Source of the DNA: Oceanitalea stevensii
GTDB taxonomy: Bacteria > Actinomycetota > Actinomycetes > Actinomycetales > Actinomycetaceae
Assembly: GCF_014837105.1 (NCBI RefSeq)
Contig: NZ_JACSPO010000001.1
Coordinates: 592,159 to 654,574 of the forward strand
Direction: 5' to 3'
Length of the DNA: 62,416 bases
Part shown: in pieces, positions 27,245 through 38,481 of the stretch
Layout: every line of letters starts with the position of its first letter
Numbering within the stretch: the first letter of the stretch is position 1
Notes under the pieces: generated by a model
Database searches by the model: none
What the model saw: only the letters and a program-made list of their open reading frames with translations
What the model was told of the DNA's origin: nothing
Translations under genes and position numbers: made by a program

Positions 27245-27821
27245 GCCGGCCGCCACCGCACGCTGGTGGCAGGCCCCCGGCGTGCTGGCCGGGGCCTGCG
27301 CCGTCGCCGTCGCGCTCACCCTGCTCCTCCACGGGTGGCGCGCCGACCTGCCGGCCGCGCTCGTCCTCGCCGTCGCCGGGGTCCTCCTCGCCGCCGAGGA
27401 CCTCGCGAGCCACCGCCTGCCCAACGCGGTCCTCGCGCCGACCGCCGTCGTGCTCACGCTCCTGCTCGTCGTCGCCGCGCTCGTCACAGGGGCGTGGGAC
27501 GCGCTGCTGCGCGCGGTCCTCGCGGCCGCGGCCTGCGGCCTGGGCTACCTCCTGCTGGCGCTGCTGCGCCCGGCGGGCCTGGGGATGGGCGACGTCAAGC
27601 TCGGGGCGCTGCTCGGGGCCTGGCTCGGGTGGCTGGGCTGGGGCGCCGTCGTGCTCGGGGCGATCGCCGGCTTCGTCCTCGGCGGCCTCGCGGGGCTCGT
27701 CCTCATCGTCGCCGGGCGCGCCACGCGCACGACGGCGATCGCCTTCGGTCCGTGGATGCTCCTCGGTGCCGCCGTGGCCGGTGCCGTCACCGTGCGCCTG
27801 GGCCCCGTGCTCGGCCTGTGA
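27234..27821 (+). CDS. A24 prepilin peptidase, peptidase domain only
   Basis: 195 residues with about six membrane helices. The two catalytic aspartates are visible in [10 protein letters not shown] and [16 protein letters not shown], the GxGD signature. There is no N-terminal methylation domain with Cys pairs, so it is the short type found in actinobacteria for Flp/tight-adherence pilins. It overlaps the aroE end by 11 bases. No pilin gene is in this window, so its substrates are elsewhere or unknown. Confidence 0.87.
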   Translation: MAAEPAATARWWQAPGVLAGACAVAVALTLLLHGWRADLPAALVLAVAGVLLAAEDLASHRLPNAVLAPTAVVLTLLLVVAALVTGAWDALLRAVLAAAACGLGYLLLALLRPAGLGMGDVKLGALLGAWLGWLGWGAVVLGAIAGFVLGGLAGLVLIVAGRATRTTAIAFGPWMLLGAAVAGAVTVRLGPVLGL

Positions 27822-27880
27822 GCGCGCCGCCTGACGGACGCCAGGCAGGCGTGTCGGCGGGGCGTGGCAGGATGCCAGGC

Positions 27881-29092
27881 ATGCGTTGGTTGACAGCAGG
27901 GGAGTCCCACGGCGAGGCCCTCGTCGGCGTGGTCGAGGGTGTGCCGGCAGGCGTGGCGATCACCACCGAGGAGCTGCGGGCGGTGCTCGCCCGGCGCCGG
28001 CTCGGCTACGGCCGCGGGGCCCGGATGAAGTTCGAGCAGGACGAGGTCCGGCTCCTGGGCGGGGTGCGTCACGGCCGCACGATGGGCGGGCCGGTCGCCA
28101 TCGAGATCGGCAACTCCGAGTGGCCCAAGTGGCAGACCGTGATGTCGGCCGACCCCGTGGACCCCAGCCTCCTCGAGGTGGACGCCGGCACCGGGGACCA
28201 GCGGGAGATCGCCCGCAACCGGCCCCTCACCCGGCCCCGGCCCGGTCACGCGGACCTCGTCGGCATGACGAAGTACGCCCTGGACGACGCCCGTCCGGTC
28301 CTCGAGCGCGCCAGCGCCCGAGAGACCGCCACCCGCGTGGCCCTCGGTGCTCTCGCCGCCGCGGTCCTCGAGCAGGTCGCCGGGGTGCGGCTCGTGTCCC
28401 ACGTCGTCGCCGTCGGTCCCGTCGACGTGCCCGACGACGCGCCCGTGCCCGGGCCCGACGACGTCGCCGCGCTCGACGCCGACCCGATCCGCTGCTTCCA
28501 CCCCGCGACCTCGGCCGCGATGGTCGAGGAGATCGACGCGTGCCGCAAGGACGGCGACACCCTCGGCGGGGTCGTCGAGGTGCTCGCCTACGGCCTGCCG
28601 CCCGGCCTGGGCTCCTTCGTCCACGGCGACCGCAAGCTCGACTCGCGTCTCGCGGGCGCCGTCATGGGCATCCAGGCGATCAAGGGCGTCGAGGTCGGGG
28701 ACGGCTTCCGCACCGCCCGACGCCGCGGCTCCGTCGCCCACGACGAGATCGTCCGCGAGGCCGACGGCGTGCACCGCACCACCAACCGCGCCGGCGGCGT
28801 CGAGGGCGGCATGAGCAACGGCGAGGTGCTGCGCGTGCGCGCCGCGCTCAAGCCCATCTCCACGGTGCCCCGCGCCCTGCGGACCATCGACGTGTCCACC
28901 GGTGAGGCCGCCACGGCCATCCACCAGCGCTCGGACGTCTGCGCGGTGGCCCCGGCCGCCGTCGTCGCCGAGGCGATGGTGGCCCTCGTCCTCGCCGAGG
29001 CGCTGCTGGAGAAGACCGGCGGCGACTCCGTGGCCGAGTGCTCCCGCAACCTCGCGGCCTACCTCGAGTCGATCCCGGAGGGCATGCGATGA
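27881..29092 (+). CDS. aroC: Chorismate synthase
   Basis: 403 residues; FMN-dependent last step to chorismate. Starts [14 protein letters not shown], the family N-terminus, then [24 protein letters not shown] and the late [11 protein letters not shown] and TNRAGG segments. An in-frame ATG three codons earlier is possible. Upstream, GCAGGAT 7 bases before the ATG could be a weak leaderless -10. The stop overlaps aroK by 4 bases. Confidence 0.96.
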   Translation: MRWLTAGESHGEALVGVVEGVPAGVAITTEELRAVLARRRLGYGRGARMKFEQDEVRLLGGVRHGRTMGGPVAIEIGNSEWPKWQTVMSADPVDPSLLEVDAGTGDQREIARNRPLTRPRPGHADLVGMTKYALDDARPVLERASARETATRVALGALAAAVLEQVAGVRLVSHVVAVGPVDVPDDAPVPGPDDVAALDADPIRCFHPATSAAMVEEIDACRKDGDTLGGVVEVLAYGLPPGLGSFVHGDRKLDSRLAGAVMGIQAIKGVEVGDGFRTARRRGSVAHDEIVREADGVHRTTNRAGGVEGGMSNGEVLRVRAALKPISTVPRALRTIDVSTGEAATAIHQRSDVCAVAPAAVVAEAMVALVLAEALLEKTGGDSVAECSRNLAAYLESIPEGMR

Positions 29093-29634
29093 GCGGGCCC
29101 GCCTCCCGTGCCCGCGTCGTCCTCGTGGGCCCGCCCGGTGCGGGCAAGTCCACGGTCGGCCAGGTCCTCGCGCGGCTGCTCGGCGTCGAGCTCCTCGACA
29201 CCGACGACGCCGTCGAGCGCCGCGAGGGCCGCACCATCAGCGACATCTTCATCGAGGACGGCGAGCCGCACTTCCGCACGCTCGAGCACGCCGAGGTGCT
29301 GCGGGCGCTGGCCGAGCACGACGGCGTCGTGGCGCTGGGCGGGGGAGCGGTCGAGCACCCCGACACCCGCGCCGCCCTGCTCTCGGTGCCCGTCGTCTAC
29401 CTCGAGGTCTCCATGGCCAAGGCGCTGCCGCGCGTCGGCCTGTCCGGCGCGCGCCCGCTGCTCGTCGAGAGCCCCCGCGCCCGGTGGAAGGCCCTCATGG
29501 ACTCTCGCCGCCCGCTGTACCGGGAGGTCGCCGGCCTCGTCGTCGACACCGACACCGAGCCCGTCGAGCGGCTCGCCACCCTCGTCGCCGAGGCGCTCGA
29601 GCGCGGCGACCTGCGCCCGCGGAGCGAGGCGTGA
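29089..29634 (+). CDS. aroK: Shikimate kinase
   Basis: 181 residues. The Walker [10 protein letters not shown] is at residues 14-22, the shikimate-binding DTDD near 38, FRTLEHAE, the GGGAV loop and the lid RPLL follow. ATG overlaps the aroC stop (ATGA); the stop in turn overlaps aroB (GTGA). A longer in-frame start lies inside aroC and lacks support. Confidence 0.95.
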   Translation: MSGPASRARVVLVGPPGAGKSTVGQVLARLLGVELLDTDDAVERREGRTISDIFIEDGEPHFRTLEHAEVLRALAEHDGVVALGGGAVEHPDTRAALLSVPVVYLEVSMAKALPRVGLSGARPLLVESPRARWKALMDSRRPLYREVAGLVVDTDTEPVERLATLVAEALERGDLRPRSEA

Positions 29635-30710
29635 TCGAGGCGCGCGTGCCCGTCCGGGCCGAGCACGAGTACGAGGTCGTCATCGGCCGCGGCCTGGACC
29701 GTGAGGTGGCCGCCGCCGTGGGCGGCGAGCCGCGGCGTGTGCTCCTCGTCCACCAGGCCCCGCTCGCCGAGCGGGCGGGGCGCCTCGTCGCCGCCCTGGA
29801 GTCCGCGGGGCACGAGGTGCACCCCGCGCTCGTGCCGGACGGTGAGCAGGCCAAGACGGCCGCCGTCCTCACCGAGCTGTGGTCACGGCTGGGCCGGGCC
29901 GCCTTCACCCGTCAGGACCTCGTCGTGGGGCTGGGCGGGGGAGCGGCCACGGACCTCGCCGGCTTCGTCGCGGCCTCCTGGCTGCGCGGGGTCGCCGTCA
30001 TCCACGTGCCCACGACCCTCCTCGGCATGGTCGACGCCGCCGTCGGCGGCAAGGCCGCGATCAACACCCCCGAGGGCAAGAACCTCGTCGGTGCCTTCCA
30101 CTCCCCGCGCGCCGTCGTCTGCGACCTCGCCACCCTCGCCACCCTCCCGCCCGAGGACCACGCCGCCGGGCTGGCGGAGGTCGTCAAGGCCGGGTTCATC
30201 GCCGACCCCCGCATCCTCGAGCTCGTCGAGGCGGACTCCGGTGCCGCCGCGCGTGACGCGGGCTCCGACGTGCTGGCCGAGCTCGTCCGCCGCGCGGTCG
30301 AGGTCAAGGCGGAGGTCGTCTCGGAGGACCTCCGCGAGGCCGGGCGCCGCGAGTTCCTCAACTACGGGCACACCCTGGCCCACGCGATCGAGCTGAGCGA
30401 GGACTTCCGCTGGCGCCACGGGGACGCCGTGGCCGTCGGCATGGTCTTCGCCGCCGAGCTCGGCCGGGCCGCCGGACGGCTGCCCGACGCCGACGTCGCC
30501 CGGCACCGGGACGTGCTGCGCTCCCTCGGCCTGCCCACCGCCTACCGCCAGGACCGCTGGCCCGAGCTCCTCGAGGCCATGGGCCGCGACAAGAAGTCCC
30601 GCGGCGCCACCCTCCGTTTCGTCGTCCTCGACGGCATCGGCCGACCCGGTCGCCTCGAGGGCCCGGACCCCGCCCTGCTCGAGCGCGCCTACGCCGCCCT
30701 CGCTCCGTGA
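29631..30710 (+). CDS. aroB: 3-dehydroquinate synthase
   Basis: 359 residues; NAD- and metal-dependent cyclisation of [24 protein letters not shown] and [18 protein letters not shown] are the NAD/substrate motifs; metal ligands are expected in [20 protein letters not shown] and the later RHGDAV. GTG overlaps the aroK stop by 4 bases. Last gene of the aro run; a new promoter follows. Confidence 0.96.
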   Translation: MIEARVPVRAEHEYEVVIGRGLDREVAAAVGGEPRRVLLVHQAPLAERAGRLVAALESAGHEVHPALVPDGEQAKTAAVLTELWSRLGRAAFTRQDLVVGLGGGAATDLAGFVAASWLRGVAVIHVPTTLLGMVDAAVGGKAAINTPEGKNLVGAFHSPRAVVCDLATLATLPPEDHAAGLAEVVKAGFIADPRILELVEADSGAAARDAGSDVLAELVRRAVEVKAEVVSEDLREAGRREFLNYGHTLAHAIELSEDFRWRHGDAVAVGMVFAAELGRAAGRLPDADVARHRDVLRSLGLPTAYRQDRWPELLEAMGRDKKSRGATLRFVVLDGIGRPGRLEGPDPALLERAYAALAP

Positions 30711-30721
30711 AAGGCTGAACC

Positions 30722-30751
30722 CTTGATCTGGTCGCATCAAGCATCTAGCCT
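30722..30751 (+). promoter_or_regulatory. Promoter with embedded inverted repeat (SatD-like gene)
   Basis: -35 TTGATC (30723-30728), 17-base spacer, -10 TAGCCT (30746-30751), then 6 bases to the ATG. CTTGAT-N8-ATCAAG (30722-30741) overlaps the -35 and spacer and looks like an operator, possibly for the HTH protein encoded just downstream. Confidence 0.6.
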
Positions 30752-30757
30752 TGTGTC

Positions 30758-31375
30758 ATGTTCGTCATGACGGCCGACCAGAAGGCCAGCCGCAGCCGCG
30801 GGGACGCCGTGCCCGGGCTTCTCGACGCCGTCGCCGAGTGGCGCGGGCGGCAGTCGGCCGACCCCTTCGTCCTGCCGGTCGAGCGGACCGTGGGCGACGA
30901 GGTGCAGGGGGTGCTCGCCGACCCGCACGCCGTCGTCGGCCTCGTCCTGCTGCTCCAGCGGCTGGGCGGGTGGAGCGTGGGCGTCGGTGCCGGCCCGGTC
31001 GTCGAGCCGCTGGCCGAGTCCGCGCCCGCCAGCGCCGGGGAGGCCTTCATCCTCGCCCGCGCCGCCGTCGAGCGGGCCAGGGGGCGCTCGGTGAGCGTGC
31101 CACTCGCCGTCGACGGCGTGGCCACGGGCGCCGCGGAGGAGGCCGAGGCCCTGCTCCAGCTGCTCGCGGCCGTCGTGCGCCGCCGCAGCGACGCCGGCTG
31201 GGAGGTCGTCGACCTCCTCGCCGGGGGCGGCACCCAGCGCGCGGCCGCGGAGCGGCTCGGGATCAGTGCGCAGGCGGTGAGCCAGCGCCTGGACGCCGCC
31301 CTGTGGCAGGAGGAGGTGCGGCTGCACCCGCTCGCCGCCCGGCTGCTGACCGCCGCCGAGGGGGTGGCCGCGTGA
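30758..31375 (+). CDS. SatD-like protein with C-terminal helix-turn-helix
   Basis: 205 residues. The start MFVMTADQKASRSRGD resembles the SatD family, and residues about 160-185 (GTQRAAAERLGISAQAVSQRL) form a good helix-turn-helix. Residues 45-110 carry a compact Ala/Val-rich domain. It is likely a DNA-binding regulator, perhaps of its own leaderless promoter. Its stop overlaps the next gene (GTGA), a small membrane protein; the two form a unit. SatD assignment is by recollection of the N-terminus and is tentative. Confidence 0.65.
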   Translation: MFVMTADQKASRSRGDAVPGLLDAVAEWRGRQSADPFVLPVERTVGDEVQGVLADPHAVVGLVLLLQRLGGWSVGVGAGPVVEPLAESAPASAGEAFILARAAVERARGRSVSVPLAVDGVATGAAEEAEALLQLLAAVVRRRSDAGWEVVDLLAGGGTQRAAAERLGISAQAVSQRLDAALWQEEVRLHPLAARLLTAAEGVAA

Positions 31376-31743
31376 GCTGGGCCGGAGCCGGGGTCGTCGT
31401 CGCGGCGCTCGTCGTCTCCGTCCTCCTCGGGCGGGTGGTGACGGGCCTGGTGCTGCGCCGCGTGCAGTCCAGCCCGCCCGCGAACGGGGTGCTGCGGGGC
31501 GGCACCTGGATCGGGATGCTCGAGCGTGCGGCCATCACCGGCGCCGTCCTCGCCGGCTTCCCCGAGGGCGTCGCCGTCGTCCTCGCGGTCAAGGGCCTGG
31601 GCCGCTACCCGGAGCTGCGCGAGAGCCACCCCGACAAGGTGAGCCCCGCCGCCGAGCGCTTCATCATCGGCACGCTCATCTCCTACACCTGGGCCGGGGC
31701 GTGCGCCGTGCTGGGTCTGTGGGCGCTCGACGCGCTAGGCTGA
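31372..31743 (+). CDS. Small membrane protein, partner of the SatD-like gene
   Basis: 123 residues with three hydrophobic stretches (about 6-28, 48-70 and 98-120) and a short charged loop with [12 protein letters not shown]. The GTG overlaps the preceding stop by 4 bases. Not recognised beyond this; similar two-gene units of a SatD-like regulator and a small membrane protein are, I believe, seen in other actinobacteria. Confidence 0.7.
   Translation: MSWAGAGVVVAALVVSVLLGRVVTGLVLRRVQSSPPANGVLRGGTWIGMLERAAITGAVLAGFPEGVAVVLAVKGLGRYPELRESHPDKVSPAAERFIIGTLISYTWAGACAVLGLWALDALG
31736..31741 (+). promoter_or_regulatory. -10 box (TAGGCT) for efp
   Basis: TAGGCT overlaps the last codons of the upstream gene; the start site would give a leader of about 24 bases with AAAGGAAG. 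Confidence 0.45.
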
Positions 31744-31771
31744 CTGCCGCTCTCTCGAAAGGAAGACCTCA

Positions 31772-32335
31772 GTGGCCACCACGAACGACCTCAAGAACGG
31801 CATGGTGCTCGTCATCGACGGGAACCTCTGGTCCGTCGTCGAGTTCCAGCACGTCAAGCCCGGCAAGGGCCCCGCCTTCGTGCGCACCAAGATCAAGAAC
31901 GTGCTCTCCGGCAAGACGATCGACCGGACCTTCAACGCCGGCGTCAAGGTCGAGACCGCCACGGTGGACCGCCGCGACATGCAGTACCTGTACCAGGACG
32001 GCACGGACTACGTGTTCATGGACACGTCCACCTACGACCAGATCCTCATCGGCGCCGACATCGTCGGTGACGCCGCCAACTTCCTCCTCGAGGGGCAGAT
32101 GGCGACCGTCGCCACGCACGAGGGCCGGGTGCTGTACATCGACCTGCCCGCGTCCGTGGTCCTCGAGATCACCTACACCGAGCCGGGCCTCCAGGGCGAC
32201 CGCTCCTCGGCCGGCACCAAGCCCGCCACCGTCGAGACCGGCTACGAGATCCAGGTGCCGCTCTTCCTCGAGCAGGGGACCAAGGTCAAGGTCGACACGC
32301 GCACCGGGGACTACCTCGGTCGCGTGAACGACTGA
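31772..32335 (+). CDS. efp: Elongation factor P
   Basis: 187 residues, three beta-barrel domains; helps ribosomes through polyproline stretches. The domain I tip reads [11 protein letters not shown], whose Lys is the modified or functional residue in the family. The GTG start has AAAGGAAG upstream. nusB follows directly (1 base between stop and ATG), the usual efp-nusB order. Confidence 0.96.
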   Translation: MATTNDLKNGMVLVIDGNLWSVVEFQHVKPGKGPAFVRTKIKNVLSGKTIDRTFNAGVKVETATVDRRDMQYLYQDGTDYVFMDTSTYDQILIGADIVGDAANFLLEGQMATVATHEGRVLYIDLPASVVLEITYTEPGLQGDRSSAGTKPATVETGYEIQVPLFLEQGTKVKVDTRTGDYLGRVND

Positions 32336-32336
32336 C

Positions 32337-32765
32337 ATGGCCGCACGCACCAAGGCGCGCACCCGCGCCGTCGACGTCCTCTACGAGGCCGACCAGCGCG
32401 CGCTGGCCGGGTGGGACATCGAGCTGCGCGAGCTGCTCGCCCAGCGCCTGCAGCACACCGCGGCGCAGACCGCGCTGCCGCAGTACTCGGTGGAGATCGT
32501 CGAGGGCGTGGCGGACCACGCCACCGAGATCGACGAGCTCATCACCACCTACGCCCAGGAGTGGACACTCCCGCGCATGCCCGCCGTCGACCGGGCCATC
32601 CTGCGCCTGGGCGTGTGGGAGCTGATGTTCAACGACGACGTGCCGGGTGCCGTCGCCGTCGACGAGGCCGTGGCGCTGGCCACCAAGCTGTCGACGGACG
32701 ACTCCCCGCGTTTCGTCAACGGCCTCCTCGGCCGCATCCTCCAGCTGGAGGCGGGCGGCCGCTGA
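32337..32765 (+). CDS. nusB: Transcription antitermination factor NusB
   Basis: 142 residues, all-helical. RTRAVDVLYEADQR at the N-terminus and the C-terminal FVNGLLGRIL are the family hallmarks; NusB binds boxA with S10 for rRNA antitermination. ATG one base after the efp stop; a strong terminator follows 10 bases after its own stop. Confidence 0.95.
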   Translation: MAARTKARTRAVDVLYEADQRALAGWDIELRELLAQRLQHTAAQTALPQYSVEIVEGVADHATEIDELITTYAQEWTLPRMPAVDRAILRLGVWELMFNDDVPGAVAVDEAVALATKLSTDDSPRFVNGLLGRILQLEAGGR

Positions 32766-32774
32766 GCCGTGACC

Positions 32775-32802
32775 GGAGCCGGGCCCCGAGGGGCCCGGCT
32801 CC
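32775..32802. terminator. Bidirectional terminator nusB / GNAT
   Basis: GGAGCCGGGCCC - 4-base loop - GGGCCCGGCTCC, a perfect 12-bp stem between convergent genes. Confidence 0.85.
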
Positions 32803-32820
32803 TGCCGTCCCTGCCGACGG

Positions 32821-33681
32821 TCAGCGTGCCGGACGCACGAGACGGACGTTGCGGGCGTACGGGCGGAACCCCACCGCCTCGTAGGTGGCGCGGGGCGCAG
32901 GGTCCGCGGCACCGTCGCGGGCGCACACCCGGGCGTGGGTGGCCCCGAGCTCGACCGCGGCGCCGAGCACGGCGAGCACGCAGGCACGCGCGAGCCCCCG
33001 GCGGCGGAACCGCGGGTGGGTGCCCACCGGCTCGAGGGCGAGCACGCCGCTGCGCTCGTCGAGCCAGCCGAGCGCGGCAGCGGCCGGCGTGCCGTCGGGC
33101 GCGACGACGAACCGGTCGAGGGCCGCGCGGTAGGACGGGTGCGCCATGACCGCCTGGTAGGTGGCGGCGGTCGGCTCGGGCGTGGCGAAGGCGGCACGGT
33201 GGAGCCCGGCCCGGGCGTCCCCGTCCTGCACCCCGGCCACCGCGCGCAGGACGTAGCCGGGAGGCAGGGGCGCCGGCGGTGAGGCCGCCGCCAGGCGGCG
33301 CCGCAGGTGGAGGAAGCTCGGCGCGTCGTCGTCCGGGGAGTAGCCCCGGGACAGCAGGACCTCGAGCAGGGAGCTCTCGCGGTCGAGCACGGTGACCGCG
33401 AGGTCGTGGCCGGCCGCGCCGTCCTCGAACCAGTCGAGCACGGCGGAGACGAGCCCGTCGTGGCCGGTGTCGGCCTGGAGGTCGAGGCGCCCCGGGGCCG
33501 TCGACCGCGCCCACGCGACGGTCCGGCCGCCGGCGCGCCAGGTCGCCGTGCGCCAGCCGGCGGCCCCGGGTCCGGTGGCGCGCCAGAGCCAGGCCAGCTC
33601 GCCCGGGTGCCAGCGGCTCGACCAGCTCCACAGGCGACCCGCCAGCTCCTCGGCAGCGGCGGGGTCCGCGCCCTGCGTCAT
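32821..33681 (-). CDS. GNAT-family N-acetyltransferase, 286 residues
   Basis: Long GNAT protein. The C-terminal half has the acetyl-CoA motif [16 protein letters not shown] (about residues 221-236) and YEAVGFRPY at the end; the N-terminal 130 residues may be a degenerate second GNAT domain. The ATG ([12 protein letters not shown]) has GAGGAG with a short spacer, better than the upstream GTG at 33771. Acceptor unknown. Divergent from gltB. Confidence 0.82.
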   Translation of the reverse strand: MTQGADPAAAEELAGRLWSWSSRWHPGELAWLWRATGPGAAGWRTATWRAGGRTVAWARSTAPGRLDLQADTGHDGLVSAVLDWFEDGAAGHDLAVTVLDRESSLLEVLLSRGYSPDDDAPSFLHLRRRLAAASPPAPLPPGYVLRAVAGVQDGDARAGLHRAAFATPEPTAATYQAVMAHPSYRAALDRFVVAPDGTPAAAALGWLDERSGVLALEPVGTHPRFRRRGLARACVLAVLGAAVELGATHARVCARDGAADPAPRATYEAVGFRPYARNVRLVRPAR

Positions 33682-33813
33682 CTCGCTCCTCACGTCCACC
33701 TCCGTGCTCGACGTCTTCCCACGAGGCCGGGTCTGTGCACAGAATGCTGCCCCGGGCGGTGCCACGTGCATCGTCCAGCATGCAAGACAGCGAGCGTGTC
33801 GGCGGCCGATGAG

Positions 33814-33842
33814 TTCACCATCGGGTCACCGGGGAGTAAAGT
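33814..33842 (+). promoter_or_regulatory. Promoter for gltBD
   Basis: TTCACC (33814-33819), 17-base spacer, TAAAGT (33837-33842). The leader would be about 60 bases with AAGGGGAAAG before the ATG. The rest of the spacer from 33682 shows an ATGCTG/CAGCAT inverted pair and nothing else I can name. Confidence 0.6.
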
Positions 33843-33909
33843 TCCCGCTCGCTGGGTCAACGGCGCCCCACTTCTGGTCAAGACAGTCACGGAACAAGGG
33901 GAAAGCACC

Positions 33910-36900
33910 ATGGGCCCGATCCACGGAACCACGCCGCAGCCGGGGGCGCCGCCGCGCCAGGGTCTCTACGACCCCGCGTACGAGCACGACGCCTGTGGCG
34001 TCGCCTTCGTCGCCACGCTTCGTGGGACCCCGGGCCGCGACATCGTCGACGCGGCCCTCACGGCCCTCGCGAACCTCGACCACCGCGGGGCCGTCGGCGC
34101 CGAGCAGGACACCGGCGACGGCGCCGGCATCCTCCTCCAGGTGCCCGACGCCTTCCTCCGCGCCGAGCTGCCGTTCGCGCTCCCGGAGCCTGGCCACTAC
34201 GCCGTCGGCCTGGCCTTCCTCCCCGGCGGCAACGGGGCGTCGACCGAGCGTGCCGCCGCCGTGGCCACCGTCGAGCGCATCGCCGCCGAGGAGGGCCTGC
34301 GGGTCCTCGGCTGGCGCGAGGTGCCCGTCGTCGAGCACCTCGTGGGCCAGATGGCCCGCTCGACGATGCCCGCCTTCCGCCACCTCGTCGTCGCCGACGC
34401 GGACGGCGAGCGCTCCGGCGTCGCGCTGGACCGCCTCACCTACCGGCTGCGCAAGCGTGCCGAGCACGAGCTCGGTGTCTACTTCGCCTCGCTGTCCTCC
34501 CGCACGCTCGTCTACAAGGGCATGCTCACCACCGAGCAGCTCGCGAGCTTCTTCCCGGACCTCGGCGACCCCCGCCTCGTCAGCTCCCTGGCGCTCGTCC
34601 ACTCCCGGTTCTCGACGAACACCTTCCCGTCGTGGCCGCTCGCGCAGCCCTTCCGCATGGTGGCGCACAACGGGGAGATCAACACCGTGCGCGGCAACCG
34701 GAACTGGATGGGCGCGCGCGAGGGCGTCGCGTCGAGCGAGCTGCTCGGCGACCTCGAGCCGCTGCTGCCGGTGTGCCCGCCGGGCGCCAGCGACTCCGCG
34801 TCCTTCGACGAGGTGCTCGAGCTGCTCCACCTCGGTGGCCGCTCGCTGCCCCACGCGGTCCTCATGATGATCCCCGAGGCGTGGCAGAACCACGCCGAGA
34901 TGGACGAGGCCCGCCGCGCCTTCTACGAGTACCACTCGACGATCATGGAGCCCTGGGACGGGCCGGCGGCGATGACCTTCACCGACGGCACCCTCATCGG
35001 CGCCGTCCTGGACCGCAACGGCCTGCGCCCGGCCCGCTACGTCGTCACCGAGGACGGCCTCGTCGTCCTCGCCTCGGAGTCCGGCGTCCTCGACATCGAC
35101 CCCGCCACCGTCGTCCGCAAGGGCCGTCTCGAGCCGGGCCGCATGTTCCTCGTCGACACCGCCGCCGGGGCGGTCGTGGACGACGACGCACTCAAGGACG
35201 AGCTCGCGGCCGCCGCCCCCTACGGCGACTGGCTCGCCGAGCACACCCTCCACCTCGCCGACCTGCCCGACCGGGAGCACGTCCTGCACTCGAGGTCCTC
35301 GGTGGGGCGCCGCCAGCAGGTCTTCGGGTACAGCGACGAGGAGCTGCGCATCCTCCTCGCGCCCATGGCCCGCACCGGCGCGGAGGCGCTCGGCTCGATG
35401 GGGACCGACACGCCCGTCGCCGTCCTGTCCACCCGGCCGCGGATGCTCTTCGACTACTTCGCCCAGCAGTTCGCCCAGGTGACCAACCCGCCCCTGGACG
35501 CGATCCGCGAGGAGCTCGTCACGTCGCTGGGCGGCGCGATCGGGCCCGAGCCGAACCTCCTCGCCGAGGACCCCGAGCACGCCCGCAAGCTCGTCCTGCC
35601 CTTCCCGACGATCGACAACGACCAGCTCGCCAAGGTCGTCAACGTCGGCAGCGCGCGCGCCGGCAAGGGGCTGCGCTCCGTCGTCGTCTCCGGCCTCTAC
35701 CCGGTGGCCGGCGGGGGAGCGGCGCTCGAGCAGCGCCTCGAGGAGATCTTCGCCGAGGTCGACGAGGCGATCGAGGGCGGGGCGAGCTTCATCGTCCTGT
35801 CCGACCGTCACTCGACGGCGGCCCTCGCCCCGATCCCCTCGCTCCTCCTCACCGCCGCGGTGCACCACCACACGCTGCGCCGCCGCACCCGGACCAAGGT
35901 GAGCCTCCTCGTCGAGGCCGGGGACGTGCGCGAGGTCCACCACGTGGCCCTCCTCATCGGCTACGGCGCGGCCGCGGTCAACCCCTACCTCGCGATGGAG
36001 AGCGCCGAGGAGCTCGTCCACACGGGCGTCGTCACCGGGCTCACCCCGGAGCAGGCCGTCTCCAACGTCATCCGCGCCCTGGGCAAGGGCGTGCTCAAGG
36101 TGATGAGCAAGATGGGGATCTCCACGGTCTCCTCCTACCGCGGCGCACAGGTCTTCGAGTCCCTCGGCCTGTCCCGCGAGCTCGTCGCCCGCTACTTCAC
36201 CGGCACCCCCGCCCCGCTCGACGGCGTCGGCCTGGACGTCCTCGCGGCGGAGGTCGCCGCCCGGCACGCGACCGCCTACCCGCCGTCCGGCATCTCGCCC
36301 TCCTCCCGCGAGCTGCGGACCGGCGGGGAGTACCAGTGGCGCCGCGACGGCGAGCCGCACCTCTTCGACCCGGAGACGGTCTTCCGGCTCCAGCACGCCA
36401 CCCGCAGCCGCCGGATGGACGTCTTCCGCGACTACACCCGCCGGGTGGACGAGCAGGCCGAGCGGCTCATGACCCTGCGCGGGCTGTTCCGCCTGCGCGA
36501 GCGTGCGCCCATCCCGGTGGACGAGGTCGAGCCGATCAGCTCGATCGTCAAGCGCTTCTCCACCGGCGCGATGTCCTACGGCTCGATCTCCGCCGAGGCG
36601 CACGAGACCCTCGCGATCGCGATGAACTCCCTCGGCGCGAAGTCGAACAGCGGTGAGGGCGGGGAGGACACCGACCGGCTCCACGACCCGCGGCGCCGCT
36701 CGGCGATCAAGCAGGTCGCCTCGGGCCGCTTCGGCGTCACCGCGGACTACCTCACCAGCGCCGACGACATCCAGATCAAGGTCGCGCAGGGCGCCAAGCC
36801 CGGCGAGGGCGGGCAGCTGCCCGGCACCAAGGTCTACCCGTGGGTGGCCGGGACCCGGCACTCCACCCCGGGCGTCGGGCTCATCTCCCCGCCGCCGCAC

Positions 36901-38481
36901 CACGACATCTACTCGATCGAGGACCTCGCCCAGCTCATCCACGACCTCAAGAACGCCAACCCCGACGCGCGGGTGCACGTCAAGCTCGTCAGCGAGGTGG
37001 GCATCGGCACGGTCGCGGCCGGCGTCGCCAAGGCGCACGCCGACGTCGTCCTCGTCTCCGGCCACGACGGCGGGACGGGGGCCAGCCCGCTCACCTCACT
37101 CAAGCACGCGGGCGGGCCGTGGGAGCTCGGCCTGGCCGAGACCCAGCAGACCCTCATCGTCAACGGCCTGCGCGACCGGATCACCGTCCAGACCGACGGG
37201 CAGCTGAAGACCGGCCGCGACGTCGTCATCGCGGCCCTGCTCGGCGCGGAGGAGTACGGCTTCGCGACGGCGCCGCTCGTCGTCGCCGGCTGCATCATGA
37301 TGCGCGTGTGCCACCTGGACACCTGCCCGGTCGGCATCGCGACGCAGAACCCCGAGCTGCGTGAGCGCTTCACCGGCAAGGCCGAGCACATCGTCGCCTT
37401 CTTCGAGTTCATCGCCCAGGAGGTGCGCGAGCTGCTCGCCTCCCTCGGGCTGCGCTCGCTCGACGAGGCGGTGGGCCGGGTCGACCTGCTCGACACGGAC
37501 GAGGCCGTCGGGCACTGGAAGACCGCCGGGCTGGACCTCTCGCCGATCCTCGCGGACGTCGACCCGGCACCCGGCACCGCCCGCCGCCGGATCCGCGCCC
37601 AGGACCACGGCCTGGAGAAGAGCCTGGACGTCACCCTCATCGAGCGGGCCCGCCCCGCCCTCGACGACGGCACCCCGGTCCGCCTCGACCTGCCGGTCCG
37701 CAACGTCAACCGCACCGTCGGCACGCGGCTGGGCCACGAGGTCGTCAAGCGCCACGGGGCGGCCGGCCTGCCCGACGGCACGATCGACATCACCCTGCGC
37801 GGGACCGCCGGCCAGTCCTTCGGCTCGCTCCTGCCGCCGGGGATCACGCTGCGGCTGCTCGGCGACGCCAACGACTACGTCGGCAAGTCGCTGTGCGGCG
37901 GGCGCGTCGTCGTCCGGCCGGAGGAGGAGTCGCGGCTCGTCGCCGCGGACAACACCATCGCCGGCAACGTCATCGGCTACGGCGCGACCTCCGGGGAGCT
38001 GTTCCTCTCCGGACGCGTCGGTGAGCGCTTCTGCGTGCGCAACTCCGGCGCGACCGCCGTCGTCGAGGGCGTCGGTGACCACGCCCTCGAGTACATGACC
38101 GGTGGCACCGTCCTCGTCGCCGGGCCCACCGGCCGCAACCTCGGCGCGGGCATGTCGGGTGGCACCGCCTACGTGCTCGACCTCGACCGCGGGCGGGTCA
38201 ACGCGCCCGCCGTGGCCGACGGCGAGCTCCTCCTCGTCGAGCTCGACGCCGAGGACCGCTCGATCGTCCTCGACCTGCTCCGCCGCCACGAGGAGCACAC
38301 CGGCTCCGCCGTGGCAGCCGAGCTCCTTGCCGACGCAGACGCCGCGTGCGCCCGCTTCACCAAGGTCCTGCCCAGCCGCTTCGCGGCCGTCTCCGCCGCC
38401 CTCGCCGACGCCGCCCAGGAGGGCCTGGACGCCGGTTCCCCGGACGTGTGGAGCACCATCCTGGAGGTGTCCAATGGCTGA
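33910..38481 (+). CDS. gltB: Glutamate synthase large subunit
   Basis: 1523 residues; makes glutamate from glutamine and 2-oxoglutarate. Domains: class II glutaminase with nucleophile Cys29 (HDACGVAF), so a 28-residue propeptide is removed; a central domain; the FMN synthase domain with the 3Fe-4S cluster C1128-x5-C1134-x4-C1139 ([13 protein letters not shown]); and a C-terminal beta-helix. The ATG has AAGGGGAAAG upstream; the frame is open 600 bases further up but antisense to the GNAT gene. gltD overlaps its end by 8 bases. Confidence 0.97.
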   Translation: MGPIHGTTPQPGAPPRQGLYDPAYEHDACGVAFVATLRGTPGRDIVDAALTALANLDHRGAVGAEQDTGDGAGILLQVPDAFLRAELPFALPEPGHYAVGLAFLPGGNGASTERAAAVATVERIAAEEGLRVLGWREVPVVEHLVGQMARSTMPAFRHLVVADADGERSGVALDRLTYRLRKRAEHELGVYFASLSSRTLVYKGMLTTEQLASFFPDLGDPRLVSSLALVHSRFSTNTFPSWPLAQPFRMVAHNGEINTVRGNRNWMGAREGVASSELLGDLEPLLPVCPPGASDSASFDEVLELLHLGGRSLPHAVLMMIPEAWQNHAEMDEARRAFYEYHSTIMEPWDGPAAMTFTDGTLIGAVLDRNGLRPARYVVTEDGLVVLASESGVLDIDPATVVRKGRLEPGRMFLVDTAAGAVVDDDALKDELAAAAPYGDWLAEHTLHLADLPDREHVLHSRSSVGRRQQVFGYSDEELRILLAPMARTGAEALGSMGTDTPVAVLSTRPRMLFDYFAQQFAQVTNPPLDAIREELVTSLGGAIGPEPNLLAEDPEHARKLVLPFPTIDNDQLAKVVNVGSARAGKGLRSVVVSGLYPVAGGGAALEQRLEEIFAEVDEAIEGGASFIVLSDRHSTAALAPIPSLLLTAAVHHHTLRRRTRTKVSLLVEAGDVREVHHVALLIGYGAAAVNPYLAMESAEELVHTGVVTGLTPEQAVSNVIRALGKGVLKVMSKMGISTVSSYRGAQVFESLGLSRELVARYFTGTPAPLDGVGLDVLAAEVAARHATAYPPSGISPSSRELRTGGEYQWRRDGEPHLFDPETVFRLQHATRSRRMDVFRDYTRRVDEQAERLMTLRGLFRLRERAPIPVDEVEPISSIVKRFSTGAMSYGSISAEAHETLAIAMNSLGAKSNSGEGGEDTDRLHDPRRRSAIKQVASGRFGVTADYLTSADDIQIKVAQGAKPGEGGQLPGTKVYPWVAGTRHSTPGVGLISPPPHHDIYSIEDLAQLIHDLKNANPDARVHVKLVSEVGIGTVAAGVAKAHADVVLVSGHDGGTGASPLTSLKHAGGPWELGLAETQQTLIVNGLRDRITVQTDGQLKTGRDVVIAALLGAEEYGFATAPLVVAGCIMMRVCHLDTCPVGIATQNPELRERFTGKAEHIVAFFEFIAQEVRELLASLGLRSLDEAVGRVDLLDTDEAVGHWKTAGLDLSPILADVDPAPGTARRRIRAQDHGLEKSLDVTLIERARPALDDGTPVRLDLPVRNVNRTVGTRLGHEVVKRHGAAGLPDGTIDITLRGTAGQSFGSLLPPGITLRLLGDANDYVGKSLCGGRVVVRPEEESRLVAADNTIAGNVIGYGATSGELFLSGRVGERFCVRNSGATAVVEGVGDHALEYMTGGTVLVAGPTGRNLGAGMSGGTAYVLDLDRGRVNAPAVADGELLLVELDAEDRSIVLDLLRRHEEHTGSAVAAELLADADAACARFTKVLPSRFAAVSAALADAAQEGLDAGSPDVWSTILEVSNG

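Noticed and set aside
33682..33909. Glutamine or other riboswitch before gltB
   Set aside because: I could find no conserved core of a known class; only a standard promoter and short leader are supported.
33826..37065. A 1079-codon minus-strand frame opposite gltB
   Set aside because: Shadow frame; gltB on the plus strand has all family motifs.
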